Shown here one piece after another: positions 23,880 through 36,200 of a DNA stretch of 64,000 nt. How positions within the stretch are numbered: the first letter of the stretch is position 1; each line of letters starts with the position of its first letter. Origin of the DNA: Xestospongia muta (lineage: Eukaryota > Porifera > Demospongiae > Haplosclerida > Petrosiidae). Under the pieces are notes generated by a model, which had not been told where the DNA came from, ran no database searches, and saw nothing but the letters and a program-made list of their open reading frames with translations. The translations under genes and the position numbers were made by a program. The stretch is from positions 13,640,192 to 13,704,191 of the forward strand of contig OY848917.1 in the NCBI GenBank assembly GCA_963693285.1, given 5' to 3'.

Positions 23880-24037
23880 AACAACTTATAACAATAACAA
23901 TACTACTACTACAAAACTAATACTAATACTAACAATATTAGTAATAATGTTAATAAAAATAACAATAACAATAATGGCCATGATCATAATAATGATAATA
24001 ACAGCAACAACAACAACCAACAACAACGACAACAACG

Positions 24038-24072
<35 letters not shown>

Positions 24073-24116
24073 AATAATAACAATAATAATAATTATTATA
24101 ATAATTATAATCTGAT
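23880..24116. repeat. Microsatellite at the outer edge of palindrome I
   Basis: Long run of ACA/AAC and AAT/ATA triplets. The corresponding left-arm tract (10404-10545) is shorter and directly abuts RING exon 3. Poly-Leu/Val/Ile frames here are simple-sequence artefacts. Confidence 0.95.
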
Positions 24117-24193
24117 GAGTTAAACATAGGTCAATGAGAACAGAAAGTAGATAGTATCTTGAGAATATCACCTTACCAAGTACCTTCATATAA

Positions 24194-24235
24194 TGAATGA
24201 AAGGCACTAAAGTGCCGAACCTCGCTGCAGTTTCT
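24194..24235 (+). repeat. Dispersed repeat end with gcactaaagtgc palindrome
   Basis: Segment with aatgaaaggcactaaagtgc then aacctcgctg recurs in inverted form at 62749-62795 (acagcgaggttaagcacttt and on). Looks like the conserved terminus of a repeat family; no ORF. Confidence 0.5.
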
Positions 24236-24333
24236 AAGCTATTTGTAAATGCTATGCCAGCTTAGGCCCAGCTATGATGTTACTAGGTAGCATTACAAAA
24301 AGTTTATTAATATTCAAATTATTGATGGATCAC

Positions 24334-24640
24334 GTGTTGTTTGATGACTCAGCATTTCTCTTCAATCAAAGGGAAAAAAAGCTTTGTCGTTTATTGGGTA
24401 CTTTGCACTCTGATTGACATGTCTGTGAAGCTGATAATGAGTAAGTAATAGTATCCTTCAATTGCCAAGCAAGATTAAGTGCTAGGCTCGTGATGAACGT
24501 TTCTCTGAGCCTTTACATGACGCTTTAAAAAGTTTCAATATTTCATATACAAAAATTATTGTAACTTGAAAATGAAGCATTCTTTGGAAACGTCCCGTAG
24601 TACAACTATAAATCAATATATTATCTATTAGTAGCAGTTT
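24334..24640 (+). pseudogene. Tail of an RPA-like OB-fold gene (dispersed copy)
   Basis: About 300 bp matching, in inverted orientation, 59745-60045, which is the 3' end of the RPA-like gene there. The plus strand reads CC-MTQHFSSIKGK, compared with CCFVTQHFSSIKGKQ in the other copy. Only the C-terminal end is present. Confidence 0.65.
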
Positions 24641-24999
24641 TTCCAGTGCTTTGAGACGTTTTCTGAATGCGTTACTTTGCTCAAAGTCCACAAAACACTT
24701 TTCAGAACTTTTCTAACGATTGCTTCGACCAACGGCTTTCTGTTTTGCTGATCCGTATTCATCTAAGATTCTCTACAGCATACTAAAAAATCTCCACATT
24801 AAGTTTTTTACTTTTCGAGAAACAGCACTTTGACTGTGCAGCCTGAAAATTCTTTTGCGAGTTTTAAGCTTTTGTTTTCCTTGACGATGTTCTTGATACT
24901 ACTGTTGTAAAGTCCACATGTTTTTCTATTCATTGCTAAACTTTGGTAGCTGCTAAGGCTTCGCTTGCCAAGTTATAGTAGTTCAAAGGTAACAGGCAG

Positions 25000-25560
25000 T
25001 CCTGACACACACACTAACACACACATACACACACACACACACTGACAGACTACAGTACCCTCGCTTTGCGCCCACGCACAGCGAGGTTAATAAGAAGAGA
25101 ACCATTCTGTTCGTTGCCACGCCCATTTTGACCCCTAATTGACCCTCATCTTAAATACTGAAATAGAGAGAATTTCTAGTATGATCGAGTATCGAGACTT
25201 ACCAAAATTGAAGATTGCTAATTGAATAACTAAAATTTTGAATTGCAAATTCACAATAAAATTATGAATTCACGAATTGCAATAATCTTGAACTCTCGGT
25301 AAAAACGTGAATTGAGAAGTGGAATAATCGCGAATTCACAGTAAAATTGTGAATTGTGAAATATGATAATCGTGAATTTCCTGGTAGTGTCATGAGTTTT
25401 GAGTGTGCAATAATCGTGAATTACTGGTAAATCGTGAATTTTGAGCGTTCAATAATCGTGAATTACTGGAAAATCGTGAATTTTGAGTGTTCAATAATCG
25501 TGAATTTGATGCCTATTTTTGTCGTGGTTTGTATTCCATATTTGTCGTGGTTTGTATTCC
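25000..25560. repeat. (CA)n tract and degenerate aatcgtgaatt tandem repeats
   Basis: A CA microsatellite lies at about 25000-25045. From 25230 to 25505 a loose motif of about 42 bp recurs, built from ataatcgtgaatt, actggtaaatcgtgaatttt and gagtgttc; the last copies (25405-25505) are almost perfect. Then a 25-bp unit, tttgtcgtggtttgtattcca, occurs twice (25520-25563). No coding potential seen. Confidence 0.8.
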
Positions 25561-27879
25561 ATATCAAAGTTCATATAATAAGAACACAAGTTATTTTACG
25601 CAAGCGCAGTTAGTACACGTTGCCAGGTTCCTGCTATCTTACGATTACATAGTATCAGACTTGATCTCACCTACTTTGATCTTTTTGACTCATTAAGGCT
25701 ATCTCACATCGTCTGGGCACTATATTGTGAGCTAAAACACATTTCACTCAATAAATTATCCTGGTGTTTCTCCCTAAGTTGATTGTTATTATTATACGTC
25801 GTCATCGGTTGTTCTCGATCGAAAACTGTTCGATTTGGATTAAAACGTGTCTGTAAACTCTCTTGTGAGTTAATCTAACAAGCTTAAACTTAGTCTCAGG
25901 CAGGATCGAGTTGTAATATTATAGTCAGTTTATCTAATTGTTAGCTATTGTTAGCCCCCCATAATGGACCATTGACCTAATTTTGGCATTTTGGTATAAC
26001 CAACAGACTAGCGACTGTATCTCTCTCCAATTGAGTTTTGACAGTCCAATTGTCACAAGACTTAACCAATCTAGTTTGCCTTGCTTTTGTGGTGTAACGT
26101 AATTTATTGTCTCTCGATATAGTTAACTCACTGGTACTCTTTCTCTCCCTGTCAGTTTGTCTAGGAACACCTAAGTTTGACCAGTGCTATCTTTCTCTCT
26201 GGAGTTGTATGCCATTGATCCACCTTGCTTTGGTGTACATTCTCTATCATTTTGTTGTTTGTCCACTCCAAGAATGAGTCGTATCGCAACCCCTCGTCAA
26301 TCACAGACTGTCACATTTGTCCGTGACCAAAAACGCTTTGAATAGACTTATCAACTCGACAAATTTCTTCAAGAATGTTGTTGAGAATGTTTAATGTGAG
26401 TGCTAATTGTTTTATTTATTATTCAGTGTTCTAATTTTTGTAGATCCTGCAAATGTGTTGTTAAGAGAAGATTTTAGTGCACAGACTTTCCTACCTGATG
26501 ACAAAGGGATCTTCCCACTTTCATAATCTTCAGTTCTCACCATTTACCACAATGTTTGTCGAGGGCTCTGATGCTTCGAAAAGTGCTGGTTCCTCTTCAA
26601 CTCCAATAGTTCATCCTAATAGCTCTGTACTAGATGGCCATCCTTGTTTTTGGTGAGTGTTAACAGTGAAATTATATAATGTTATTGGTACATAATTAGA
26701 TCTGTAGTTGGAAGCAAAAAAAGACATCTACTGAAAATCATTAAGGCCAGAATGAAAAAAGTAGGGAGAAAACCGGAATTTGAAATGAGTGTTGAAGCTT
26801 TCATTGAATGAACTTCAGAAAAATGGACTAGAGGTAATTAATGTGAATGTGAATATAACATTGTTTGCATTGGGGTTGGACTTGTGGTGTAACTGGGCTG
26901 GCCTTTGGTTACTTTGCTTCTTATATACCATTATAGTGGCTACCAATTGCAATATGCCTATTTGTTTTCCAAATACCAATTTGTATTTTTCTTAACAGAA
27001 TGTGCTGCAACTCTAATTATTATTTTTTTCTTATTATTTGAAAAGGTTTAGACTTTTGGAAACAGAATGCTAGAAAATTTTATGCCATTCCCAAGTCAGA
27101 TATTACAACTCCCACCGTCAGTAATAAGTGAAAACGAGTTGAAACTGAGGATGATGATGAACCTGTGAACACATGTCTCTCTGAAATAAGAGACAAACTC
27201 AACCTTTTTATTTACTGTCACAAAAGATTTAAAGATTCCTATAGCTCTCAAAACTGTTTTCCAGAGCACAGTTAATTGCAAGATATGCTTTGAGACTCCC
27301 ATGAAACCTCCTAATAGCTCTGTACTAGATGCTTCGGGAAGTGCTGGTTCCTCTTCAACTCCAACAGTTTGTCTTAATAGCTCTGTACAAGATGGCCATC
27401 CTCATTTTCGGTGAGTATTAACAGTGAAGTTGTTCTTTACTGTTCTTAGATGATGTTCATAGTCAGATTATCTGATATTATTATAATTGTGTGATCATTT
27501 AATTGTAATTTAACTGTCCTATAATTATTACATCATATTTACAATGTGTAAATAGTAGGCCACAAATTACTGTTTTGTATTCATATCTTCTTTTAGGCAA
27601 GCTTACATAACACTTCCTGTAGGCCTACTGCATGTGATGTATGCGTGTTTGCAGTGCAAGTTGTGTCATACCATTCCAATAAAACCACCTGTAATGATGG
27701 CTGATTGTTGTAAAATAATAATTGGATGTGGAAATTGTGTGGACAGATTGTATGTCTCAAGGCATGTTGATGTACCTTGCCCGATGTGCAAATCAAGTTG
27801 CCCACATTCAAATTATTTGCGTATCAATGATATTGATGAACTTTTAAATGTACTCTCAGACATAAAAAGTTATATATAA
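25560..27879 (+). pseudogene. RING accessory gene, right copy, with RING exon
   Basis: Same leader as 9108-9835, then exon 1 at 26274 with a one-base loss, exon 2 from 26444 with a one-base gain. Downstream 27044-27308 encodes LDFWKQNARKFYAIP, an acidic linker (ETEDDDEPVNTCLSEIRDKL), and the start of a zinc site (VNCKICFETPMKPP) that is cut by a second piece of exon 2 (27309-27412). The last exon 27597-27879 is intact: CKLCHTIPIKPPVMMADCC ... IIGCGNCVDRLY ... VPCPMCKSS, a variant RING/U-box-like finger with Cys pairs spaced as in a cross-brace. Relatives in fish and invertebrates are uncharacterised proteins ending in such a finger and expected to act as E3 ubiquitin ligases. A broken gene or a mosaic of partial copies. 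Confidence 0.65.
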
Positions 27880-28057
27880 AAAGTTAAATATTTTAAATAA
27901 ACCATGAATATTTAATTATATATGTTCTGGTAGTCTGATGACCGTAGATACGCCTATAATGAGCCTGGGTACGAGGCTAAGCTACTTCATGTATCCATTC
28001 GTTGTCAGACACGTCACGTGGGATTGTCACTTCTAATATTCCTCAGGTACTGTTACT

Positions 28058-31000
28058 ATGACCCTCGTACAGAAAAGACTTTACTTGTTAGTGGTCATCA
28101 TTATGGTTGTGACAATATTTGCTTTCCTCCCTATTTTGAACTCACACGTGAAACAGTTACCCTATACCAGTCCTATGAAAGTAAGTTAAGTTAGTCTCAT
28201 ACTTAGACCTACAACAGTACGTCTCGGTACGAGACTAAGGCTATACACTATCATATAAAAGAACACTACGCTAGCTTATATAATTCATTGAGTGATAACA
28301 AGCATATTATATATTGCCTCACTAATATGGAAAATAATTTCATAAATAACTAAGTAATTGATATATATATATATAAGAAATTAAGAAATCCTGACAAAAA
28401 CGGGAAAGCCCAACAGAATCAACATGTTTTAAATGTAAATATATGTAAATTGCTAACATTTTTGTCAAGAAACGATCCGTAACTGTTTGATCTGTTTTTA
28501 TGCCTACATTTTATCTCGTGTGGATGTACACTATAAATGACTTTCATTTCTGGTATTTGTAATGTTTGGAGGTATAGTTTTAGGGCACATATTGAATTTT
28601 ATGTATGTTAGTTTGGGACGTACTCTAAAAATGGAATTTTGTCTCATCAATGTGTGTTAACATCATTTGACACTTTTACACGTCCTAATTAAGTAAGGTT
28701 TGACTTCCTAGTGACATAAAGTTAATAACTAATAACATACCTGTGGCTAAACTTTGACAAAATTATTTGTCTGTGTAAGACCTTTACAGAGACCATTGCT
28801 TAATAGGGAAATCCTTTTAAAAGGTACTAAAGCACATGCTATAAGTTTAATGGTAGAAGGCACATGAGCTTAACTTAATAATACCATTAACAACCAGGCA
28901 TAAGGCCAAGTACATTGGTACTTTTTATACCAGAAAGATGTAGACTTAGTGATGACACATTTAAACAGTTGTGCTTAAATAGCATTTTTTCCATTTCAAC
29001 CATTGTCTTCGTTACCATATCTCATCAATATAATGCAAACCTAATATTGAGTTACCACAAAATCAAAAGTGGTATGACTCAATATGTATAAAGTCAGCTA
29101 GAAGGCAAAAAGTACTCTTTGTAAAAACAATGTGGTTGTAGATGCAACTAGTTGGCTTTATGCATATTAAATTACACTAGTTTTGGCCTTGTAACAACTT
29201 AGAATGAGTTTTCATCATATTGATGAATCTGTGGTAATGAAAAAATTTACTTAAGTCCTTGCAAATGTATTTGGCCCCATCTCTGTTAACAACTACATAA
29301 CTCTATAATAATAACTCAATGGATAATGTGAATGTCTGATATTGTTGCCACAATATTTCATTTTAACAGCAACCCAATTTTGCCATCTTAGTGAGGTCAA
29401 CTTTGTCACTTGTAACCATTTCATAATAATTATAATTACTAAGAAATCTAGATTCTCTAAAAAATTTAAAAAGCTCAGCAGAATTAGCACATCTTAAAAA
29501 GTAAAACGTATATAAATCACTACTTTTTTATCAAGAAATTTTGTAATTGTTTTGAGTCCTTTTAATGTCATCCATTTGGTCGTATGTTATGTGTGACCTG
29601 ATAATAACATGGTGTTTCTTTCAAAAGTTTGATATTCGGCTTGAAGCTAAATTCACCATGTAGCCAGTTTTACTAAGAGATGAATTTTAGTGCCTTTATC
29701 TTACCCAAAGAATCTAAGTCTCTTTCGGATTAGTCTTTGCCTACCAAGAAGTCTTTTGTACGATATTAAGTTCCAAACTTTGTACAAAATTATAGTCAAT
29801 AATAGTTTGATAGTTTGTCTGTTAAAACAAATTATTTACTGTGCATGTGATGTTTTGTAATACTGTATCTGTTTAAATGGTAAATAAGTTATGCACATGA
29901 ATATATCTATGCATGTATCTGATTTGTAAACTTTAAAATTTGTTAGAGAATGGTTATTAGATTGTGTAGTGTTTCGCAGTAGTGAGAGTTAAACATTTTT
30001 TATGCCCTTCATTTTAATTTTAGGAATTAAAAAGACAATGAATACTAACTGTAACCTTTTGAACCATATAAAACTTAGTGAGTAACTCATACAAAACTGT
30101 TATATTAATTTTGTTTTATGCAGGAGTCACCTCTTCATCACCCTGCCAATTTAGATGATTTATGGATCATGGTTAATAAATATTTATTGGTAAGACTACA
30201 ATAACTTTCATAAAAATTTATTATATTTTTAAAATCATATTAGATTAGACGAATGGGCTACTTTGACATAAGGATCAGATCCCACATATCTGTTGTATTT
30301 ATCAGTATGCATGATGACAGACAGGCAAAAAAGCCTAATCTTTATGCACAGATCATTTATAAAGACAACTTATCAGTATGTGTTGAACTAGAATATTGGA
30401 CTCAGAGTGGCCACTTAGATGAACATAACTTTAAAGAGTTTTGGGTAGCATATGTATTAAGAAATAAACATGCGGTCTTGTCAATGGAAGCTCCAGTGAT
30501 GGCAAAGATATCAACTAATGCATTGTGTAATACATCTATGCCTATAATACCTATACAAGGTAACACAACAGATAAAAATCTAACGTACGGTATATGTCTT
30601 CATCAACCACTTTATAATATAAAGGATCCACAGCTGTTAGTTGACTGGGTTGAACTAAACTTAGCTTTAGGTGCAGATATTATCACTGTTTATATACAGA
30701 ATATTCCAGAATCATTTTATACAATAATGTTGCCATATATTGAGAAAGGTGCAGTTGAAGTTATTGACTGGAAATTAAAGCCACCTTTAATAGATGGATA
30801 TACTAAATGCTGGGGTCAAGTTGGAACAATAAATGAATGTATATATCGTAGTGTATACAGAGTGACGTATCTGGCACTAATAGACATAGATGAGTTTATT
30901 GTTCCTCAACAGACACTTACAGTAACAAAAATGTTGCGTGAATTAGAAATTATAAAGCCAAAAGCATCATCATTCACATTTTTAAATACATTATTCTTTC

Positions 31001-31374
31001 AAGATGGAGTCAGTCTTCCTGAAGTTAAGTTATCAGTAAAATGTCGAAAAATGAGTTGGCCTAGATATTTCACGTTTACTCTACAATGTGCGAATCCAGA
31101 AATTGAAGCAAAAACTATGACTTGGCATAAAATAGTTGTTAAACCTAAGGCTGTTATAGGTGCTTGGGTTCATAATCCAACAAAAGTTCTACCAGGCTAT
31201 GATAATACATATTATGCTCCTGTGAATGTAGGTTTAACATATCATTATCGTGGACCTAATTCTAACAGAGTCCAAAGTTGTGAGAGCAAAGAGAAACCAC
31301 AAAAGAAACGTGTTTTTACTATTAGTCGATATTTCAATCAAACATTGATGGGAATACAGGAAGCATTGTGTTAA
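28058..31374 (+). CDS. GT92 glycosyltransferase, three exons, 439 aa (left arm)
   Basis: Exon 1 28058-28180 (MTLVQKRLYLLVVIIMVV..., a type II signal anchor), exon 2 30124-30189 (22 codons, SPLHHPANLDDLWIMVNKYL), 53-bp intron, exon 3 30244-31374. All junctions are GT-AG and phase 0. The catalytic part shows LTYGICLHQPLY, PQLLVDWVELNLALGAD, GAVEVIDWKL, GQVGTINECIYRSVYRVTYL and the acidic LIDIDEFIVPQ motif of GT92 (DUF23). Predicted Golgi type II membrane enzyme adding a sugar, probably galactose, to glycans; substrate unknown. The 1.9-kb first intron carries a deleted hAT. It diverges from the sister gene at 33219-36931 and belongs to a different subfamily from the 3988 and 39708 genes. Confidence 0.9.
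28895..29285. mobile_element. hAT element, internally deleted (left arm of palindrome II)
   Basis: Ends CAGGCATAAGGCCAAGTACA (28895) and, inverted, CAGAGATGGGGCCAAATACA (29285), flanked by 8-bp TTAACAAC at 28887-28894 and 29286-29293. Only the last residues of the transposase (PERCRLSDDTFKQL) remain. Compared with 35304-36106 it lacks 412 bp. Confidence 0.9.
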
Positions 31375-31604
31375 TTCTTTTCATTTCATTATATTAATAA
31401 TCATGATAATTATAACTTTTTTGTTTTTTATATGCTGATTTTTTTTGTAAATCAAGTATTGTCGTTTAGACTATAAGTATAAAAAATACAGTATATGACA
31501 GTTGATAATAATTAAATCAACCTCTTTTATCATGAGTACAAAGTAGGAGGTAATTGTTTTTATACTTATATATAAATGTGTGGTTCAATGAGTAATTTAT
31601 GGTT

Positions 31605-32992
31605 TGTTGTGTAATTTAATTTTGTGTATAGGGTATACACCAAGATCAAGGTATATATAAGTGATTTATACACCGATGGTCACAGGCCAGAGGTGGGGTA
31701 CATAGCAATTTAGGTACTACCTTTATTAAATAAGCACTTGATTATGAGATGTAATAGTGTTGTCAGGTGGTAGCTTGCATATCATAATCTGTGATTACAA
31801 GTAATTAGTAGAGTCTAGATCATTTCTAGAATGCATCATCTATAAAACACTTTTCTGTGGAACTGTAAATTGTTAAATTGCAATTATCATCTTTTTCCTG
31901 GGTCCTACTGATTCTTACTTTTCAATATTCTTTCTGCTGTTGCAAATTTTAGTAGGCAGTGCTACTGAATTCGAGGACGGACATTACCAAAATCAGGAAC
32001 CCAACCCAACTGGAAACATCTTGCTGACGCTTGATTCTAAGAGACGACGACTGGTTAAGTAATAAAATATAATAAAGTGTATATGGCTACTGTACAGAAT
32101 CCGAGGACAGACATTCCAGAGCTCATGTAGAGTATCAAAAAAGTAACAGAGGGAGTTTATGGACAGACGTAGTATACGGACACGTAATCTTTCACTCGAG
32201 TAGTAGTGCCGGTAAAATTAAAGTGCGGGGAATTTGAAATTGGACGTACATTATCTTTTACATATCTCAAACATCTGCTGATAATTTGGTGAGTTTCCAA
32301 TGACTTATGATATTCTGTTTGATGTTATAATAGATGCATCAAACATTTTTTTTAAAAAACGTTGTTTATTGAAAGGGTCAATTATGGATCGATTAGAATT
32401 AATAACTCAATAAATTCTATAAAGAGATTCTATGTGTCAAAGGAAAGTTCTTTTAATGGTCTATTTGATAATTTATCTTTTCAATTCAAATGTAGTCTTT
32501 AAAGAGGTAATCATCAGACAGTTTACTCAAAGCAGGAACTATTTGTTCACACCTTTTACCATATAAAAATCATGTAAACAATAATTGTAAACGAACATAT
32601 AATAATATTAATATATATATATATTTAGTCATGGCATGTAATTAAGAAAAGGAGAAGTAACTGGAGTAGTGAAGAATTACAGAAAGCAATTGAGGATGTA
32701 ACAAATTGACTTCATTTGCAAACTCTGCATTTAAGCTTGGTTATAATTGATGTATATTTTATTCTGGCTAAATTCAGGTTACAAGCGCTAATTCCAATCA
32801 TTTTAAACATTCTTACCAGTAGTATTTAGATATCTATAATTTGTGCAATTTTACCACATTGTTTTAGAGTAAATATAACATACCTCTTTCCATTAAATAA
32901 CAGTAGACATTAATTTTAGTTGGCCATATTTCAGTGTAAAAAATCAAAACACTGTACTGCCTGGAAACTACCTTTACTGTCAGTTACCTACC
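31605..32992. other. Spacer of palindrome II
   Basis: About 1.39 kb without a recognisable gene. It contains two gaggacrgacatt motifs (31972 and 32103) and, at 32700-32992, a dispersed repeat that recurs at 39204-39505. Confidence 0.7.
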
Positions 32993-32996
32993 GACA
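32700..32996 (+). repeat. Dispersed repeat, copy 1
   Basis: About 295 bp, from acaaattgacttc to gttacctaccgacaa, repeated in the same orientation at 39204-39505 with a few substitutions and one 10-base insertion there. It ends exactly at the inner boundary of the right arm of palindrome II. Confidence 0.92.
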
Positions 32997-33218
32997 ACAA
33001 ACTATAAATTACCCATTTGAGCACACATTTATATATAAGTATAAAAACAATTACCTCCTACTTTATACTCAGGATAAAAGAGGTTGATTTAATTATTATC
33101 AACTGTCAAATACCGTATTATAACAATACTTGATTTACAAAAATAAATCAGTATATATATAAAAAACAAAGAAAAAGTTATAATTATCATGATTATTAAT
33201 ATAATGAAATGAAAAGAA

Positions 33219-36200
33219 TTAACACAATGCTTTCAGTATTCCCATCAATGTTTGATTGAAATATCGGCTAATAGTAAAAACACGTTTCTTTTGTGGTTTC
33301 TTTTTGCTCTGACAACTTTGGACTCTGTTAGAATTAGGTCCACGATAATGATATGTTAAACCTACATTCACAGGAGCATAATATGTATTATCATAGCCTG
33401 GTAGAACTTTTGTTGGATTATGAACCCAAGCACTTATAACTGCCTTAGGTTTAACAACTATTTTATGCCAAGTCATAGTTTTTGCTTCAATTTCTGGATT
33501 CGCACATTGTAGAGTAAATGTGAAATATCTAGGCCAACTCATATTTTGACATTTTACTGATAACTTAACTTCAGGAAGACTGACTCCATCTTGAAAGAAT
33601 AATGTATTTAAAAATGTGAATGATGATGCTTTTGGCTTTATAATTTCTAATTCACGCAACATTTTTGTTACTGTAAGTGTCTGTTGAGGAACAATAAACT
33701 CATCTATGTCTATTAGTGCCAGATACGTCACTCTGTATACACTACGATATATACATTCATTTATTGTTCCAACTTGACCCCAGCATTTAGTATATCCATC
33801 TATTAAAGGTGGCTTTAATTTCCAGTCAATAACTTCAACTGCACCTTTCTCAATATATGGCAACATTATTGTGTAAAATGATTCTGAAACATTCTGTATA
33901 TAAACAGTGATAATATCTGCACCTAAAGCTAAGTTTAGTTCAACCCAGTCAACTAACAGCTGTGGATCCTTTATATTATAAAGAGGTTGATGAAGACATA
34001 CACCGTATGTTAGATTTTTATCTCTTGTGTTACCTTGTATAGGTATTATAGTCATAGATGTGTTACACAATGCATTAGTTGATATCTTTGCCATCACTGG
34101 AGCTTCCATTGACAAGATCGCATGTTTATTTCTTAATACATATGCTACCCAAAACTCTTTAAAGCTTAGTTTATCTAAGTGGCCACTCTGAGTCCAATAT
34201 TCTAGTTCAACACATACTGATAAGTTGTCTTTATAAATGATCTGTGCATAAAGATTAGGCTTTTTTGCCTGTCTGTCATCATGCATACTGATAAATACAA
34301 CAGATATGTGGGATCTGATCCTTATGTCAAAGTAGCCCATTCGTCTAATCTAATATGATTTTAAAAATATAATAAATTTTTATGAAAGTTATTATAGTCT
34401 TACCAATAAATATTTATTAACCATGATCCACAAATCATCTAAATTGGCAGGGTGATAAAAAGGTGACTCCTGCATAAAACAAAATTAATATAACAGTTTT
34501 GTATGAGTTACTCACTAAGTTCTATACGGTTCAAAAGGCTACAGTACTAGTTAGTATTCATTGTCTTTTTAATTCCTAAAATTAAAATGAAGGGCATAAA
34601 AATGTTTAACTTTTACTACAGCAAAACACTACAATCTATAATAACCATTCTCTAACAAAAGTTTACAAATCAGATACATTCATAGCATGTGCATAACTTA
34701 TTTACCATTTAAACAGATACAGTATTACAAAACATCACATGCACAGTAAATAATTTGTCTTAACAGACAAACTATCAAACTATCATTGACTATAATTTTG
34801 TGCAAAGTTTGGAACTTAATATCATACAAAAGACTTCTTGGTAGGCAAAGACTAATCTGAAAGAGACGTAGATGCTTTGGGTAAGATAAAGGTACTAAAA
34901 TTCATCTCTTAGTAAAACTGGCTACATGGTGAATTTAGCTTCAAGCCGAATACCAAACTTTTGAAAGAAACACCATGTTATTATCAGGTCACACCTAACA
35001 TACGACCAAATGGATGACATTAAAAGGACTCAAAACAATTACAAAATAATTTCTTGATAAAAAGGTAGTGATTTATATACATTTTACTTTTTAAGATGTG
35101 GTAATTCTGCTGAACTTTTTAAATTTTTTTAGAGAATCTAGATTTCTTAATAATTATAATTATTATGAAATTATTACAAGTGACAAAGTTGACCTCACTA
35201 AGATGGCAAAATTGGGTTGCTGTTAAAATGAAATATTGTGGCAACAATATCAGGCATTGACATTATATATTGAGTTATTATTATAGAGTTATGTAGTTGT
35301 TAACAGAGATGGGGCCAAATACATTTGCAAGGACTTAAGTAAATTTTTTCATTACCACAGATTCATCAATATGATGTAAACTCAATCTAAGTTGCTACAA
35401 GGCCAAAACCAGTGTAACTTAATATGCATAAAGCCAACTAGTTGCATCTACAACCACATTGTTTTTACAAAGAGTACTTTTTGCCTTCTAGCTGACTTTA
35501 TACATACTGAGTCATACCACTTTTGACTTTGTGGTAACTCAATATTAGGTTTGCATTATATTGATGAGATATGGTAACGAAGACAATGGTTGAAATGGAA
35601 AAAATGCTATTTAAGTGCAACTGTTTAAATGTGTCATCACTAAGTCTACATCTTTCTGGTATAAAAAATTTTCCTGTATTGCTGAACAGCCTCTCCACTG
35701 GTGAAGATGAAGTAGGTACTCCAAGAACTTAGGCAAGCTTCACAAGAGATGGATTCTCTTTCTTATACTTGGCTGGATTTGCATCTATGAAGACACGAGG
35801 AGCTGTTAAGTAATCATCTGTGTTTGAATGGCTTTGGAAAGGAGTGGTTTCAGTCTCAGGATCAGGCATGAAGCTAAATAAGGTTTTGCTCTTCTTTGAA
35901 TGTGGCTCCAAACTACCCTCAAAATGAAATTGGGTAGGGTTAATTTTGTTGACTTTGATGAATAAGATTAAAAGGACTTAAAGGTACTTACAAGTATTTA
36001 AGTACTTATAAGTACATAGCTCAGTACTTGAGTACAAGTACTATGCAGAAATGAAGGTAGGATTTAAGTATAAGTACAAGTACCAATGTACTTGGCCTCA
36101 TGCCTGGTTGTTAATGGTATTAAGTTAAGCTCATGTGCCTTCTACCATTAAACTTATAGCATGTGCTTTAGTACCTTTTAAAAAGATTTCCCTATTAAGC

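Larger units (their letters stand above)
18095..24030 (-). repeat. Palindrome I, right arm
   Basis: Reverse-complement copy of 10402-16333. The inner end is at 18095 (complement of gggtttgata at 16324-16333). The outer end runs into an (ACA)n/(AAT)n tract that is much longer than on the left. Confidence 0.97.
27885..31604 (+). repeat. Palindrome II, left arm
   Basis: Inverted counterpart of 32993-37115. Paired positions sum to about 64,595 near the centre and 64,990 further out; the shift equals a 412-bp deletion inside a hAT element in this arm. Divergence is clearly higher than in palindrome I (GT92 products differ at 16 of 373 residues). Confidence 0.95.

Noticed and set aside
10402..24030. 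Palindrome I as simple assembly mirror
   Set aside because: Not accepted as the default because the arms differ by indels and substitutions and the two outer and inner junctions are different sequences; still needs long-read proof.
23886..24207. Poly-Leu/Ile/Val reading frames on the minus strand
   Set aside because: They translate the (ACA/AAT)n microsatellite at the palindrome edge.
25230..25565. CRISPR-like array
   Set aside because: Units are degenerate, spacers are not unique, and the sequence is animal; it is a tandem repeat.
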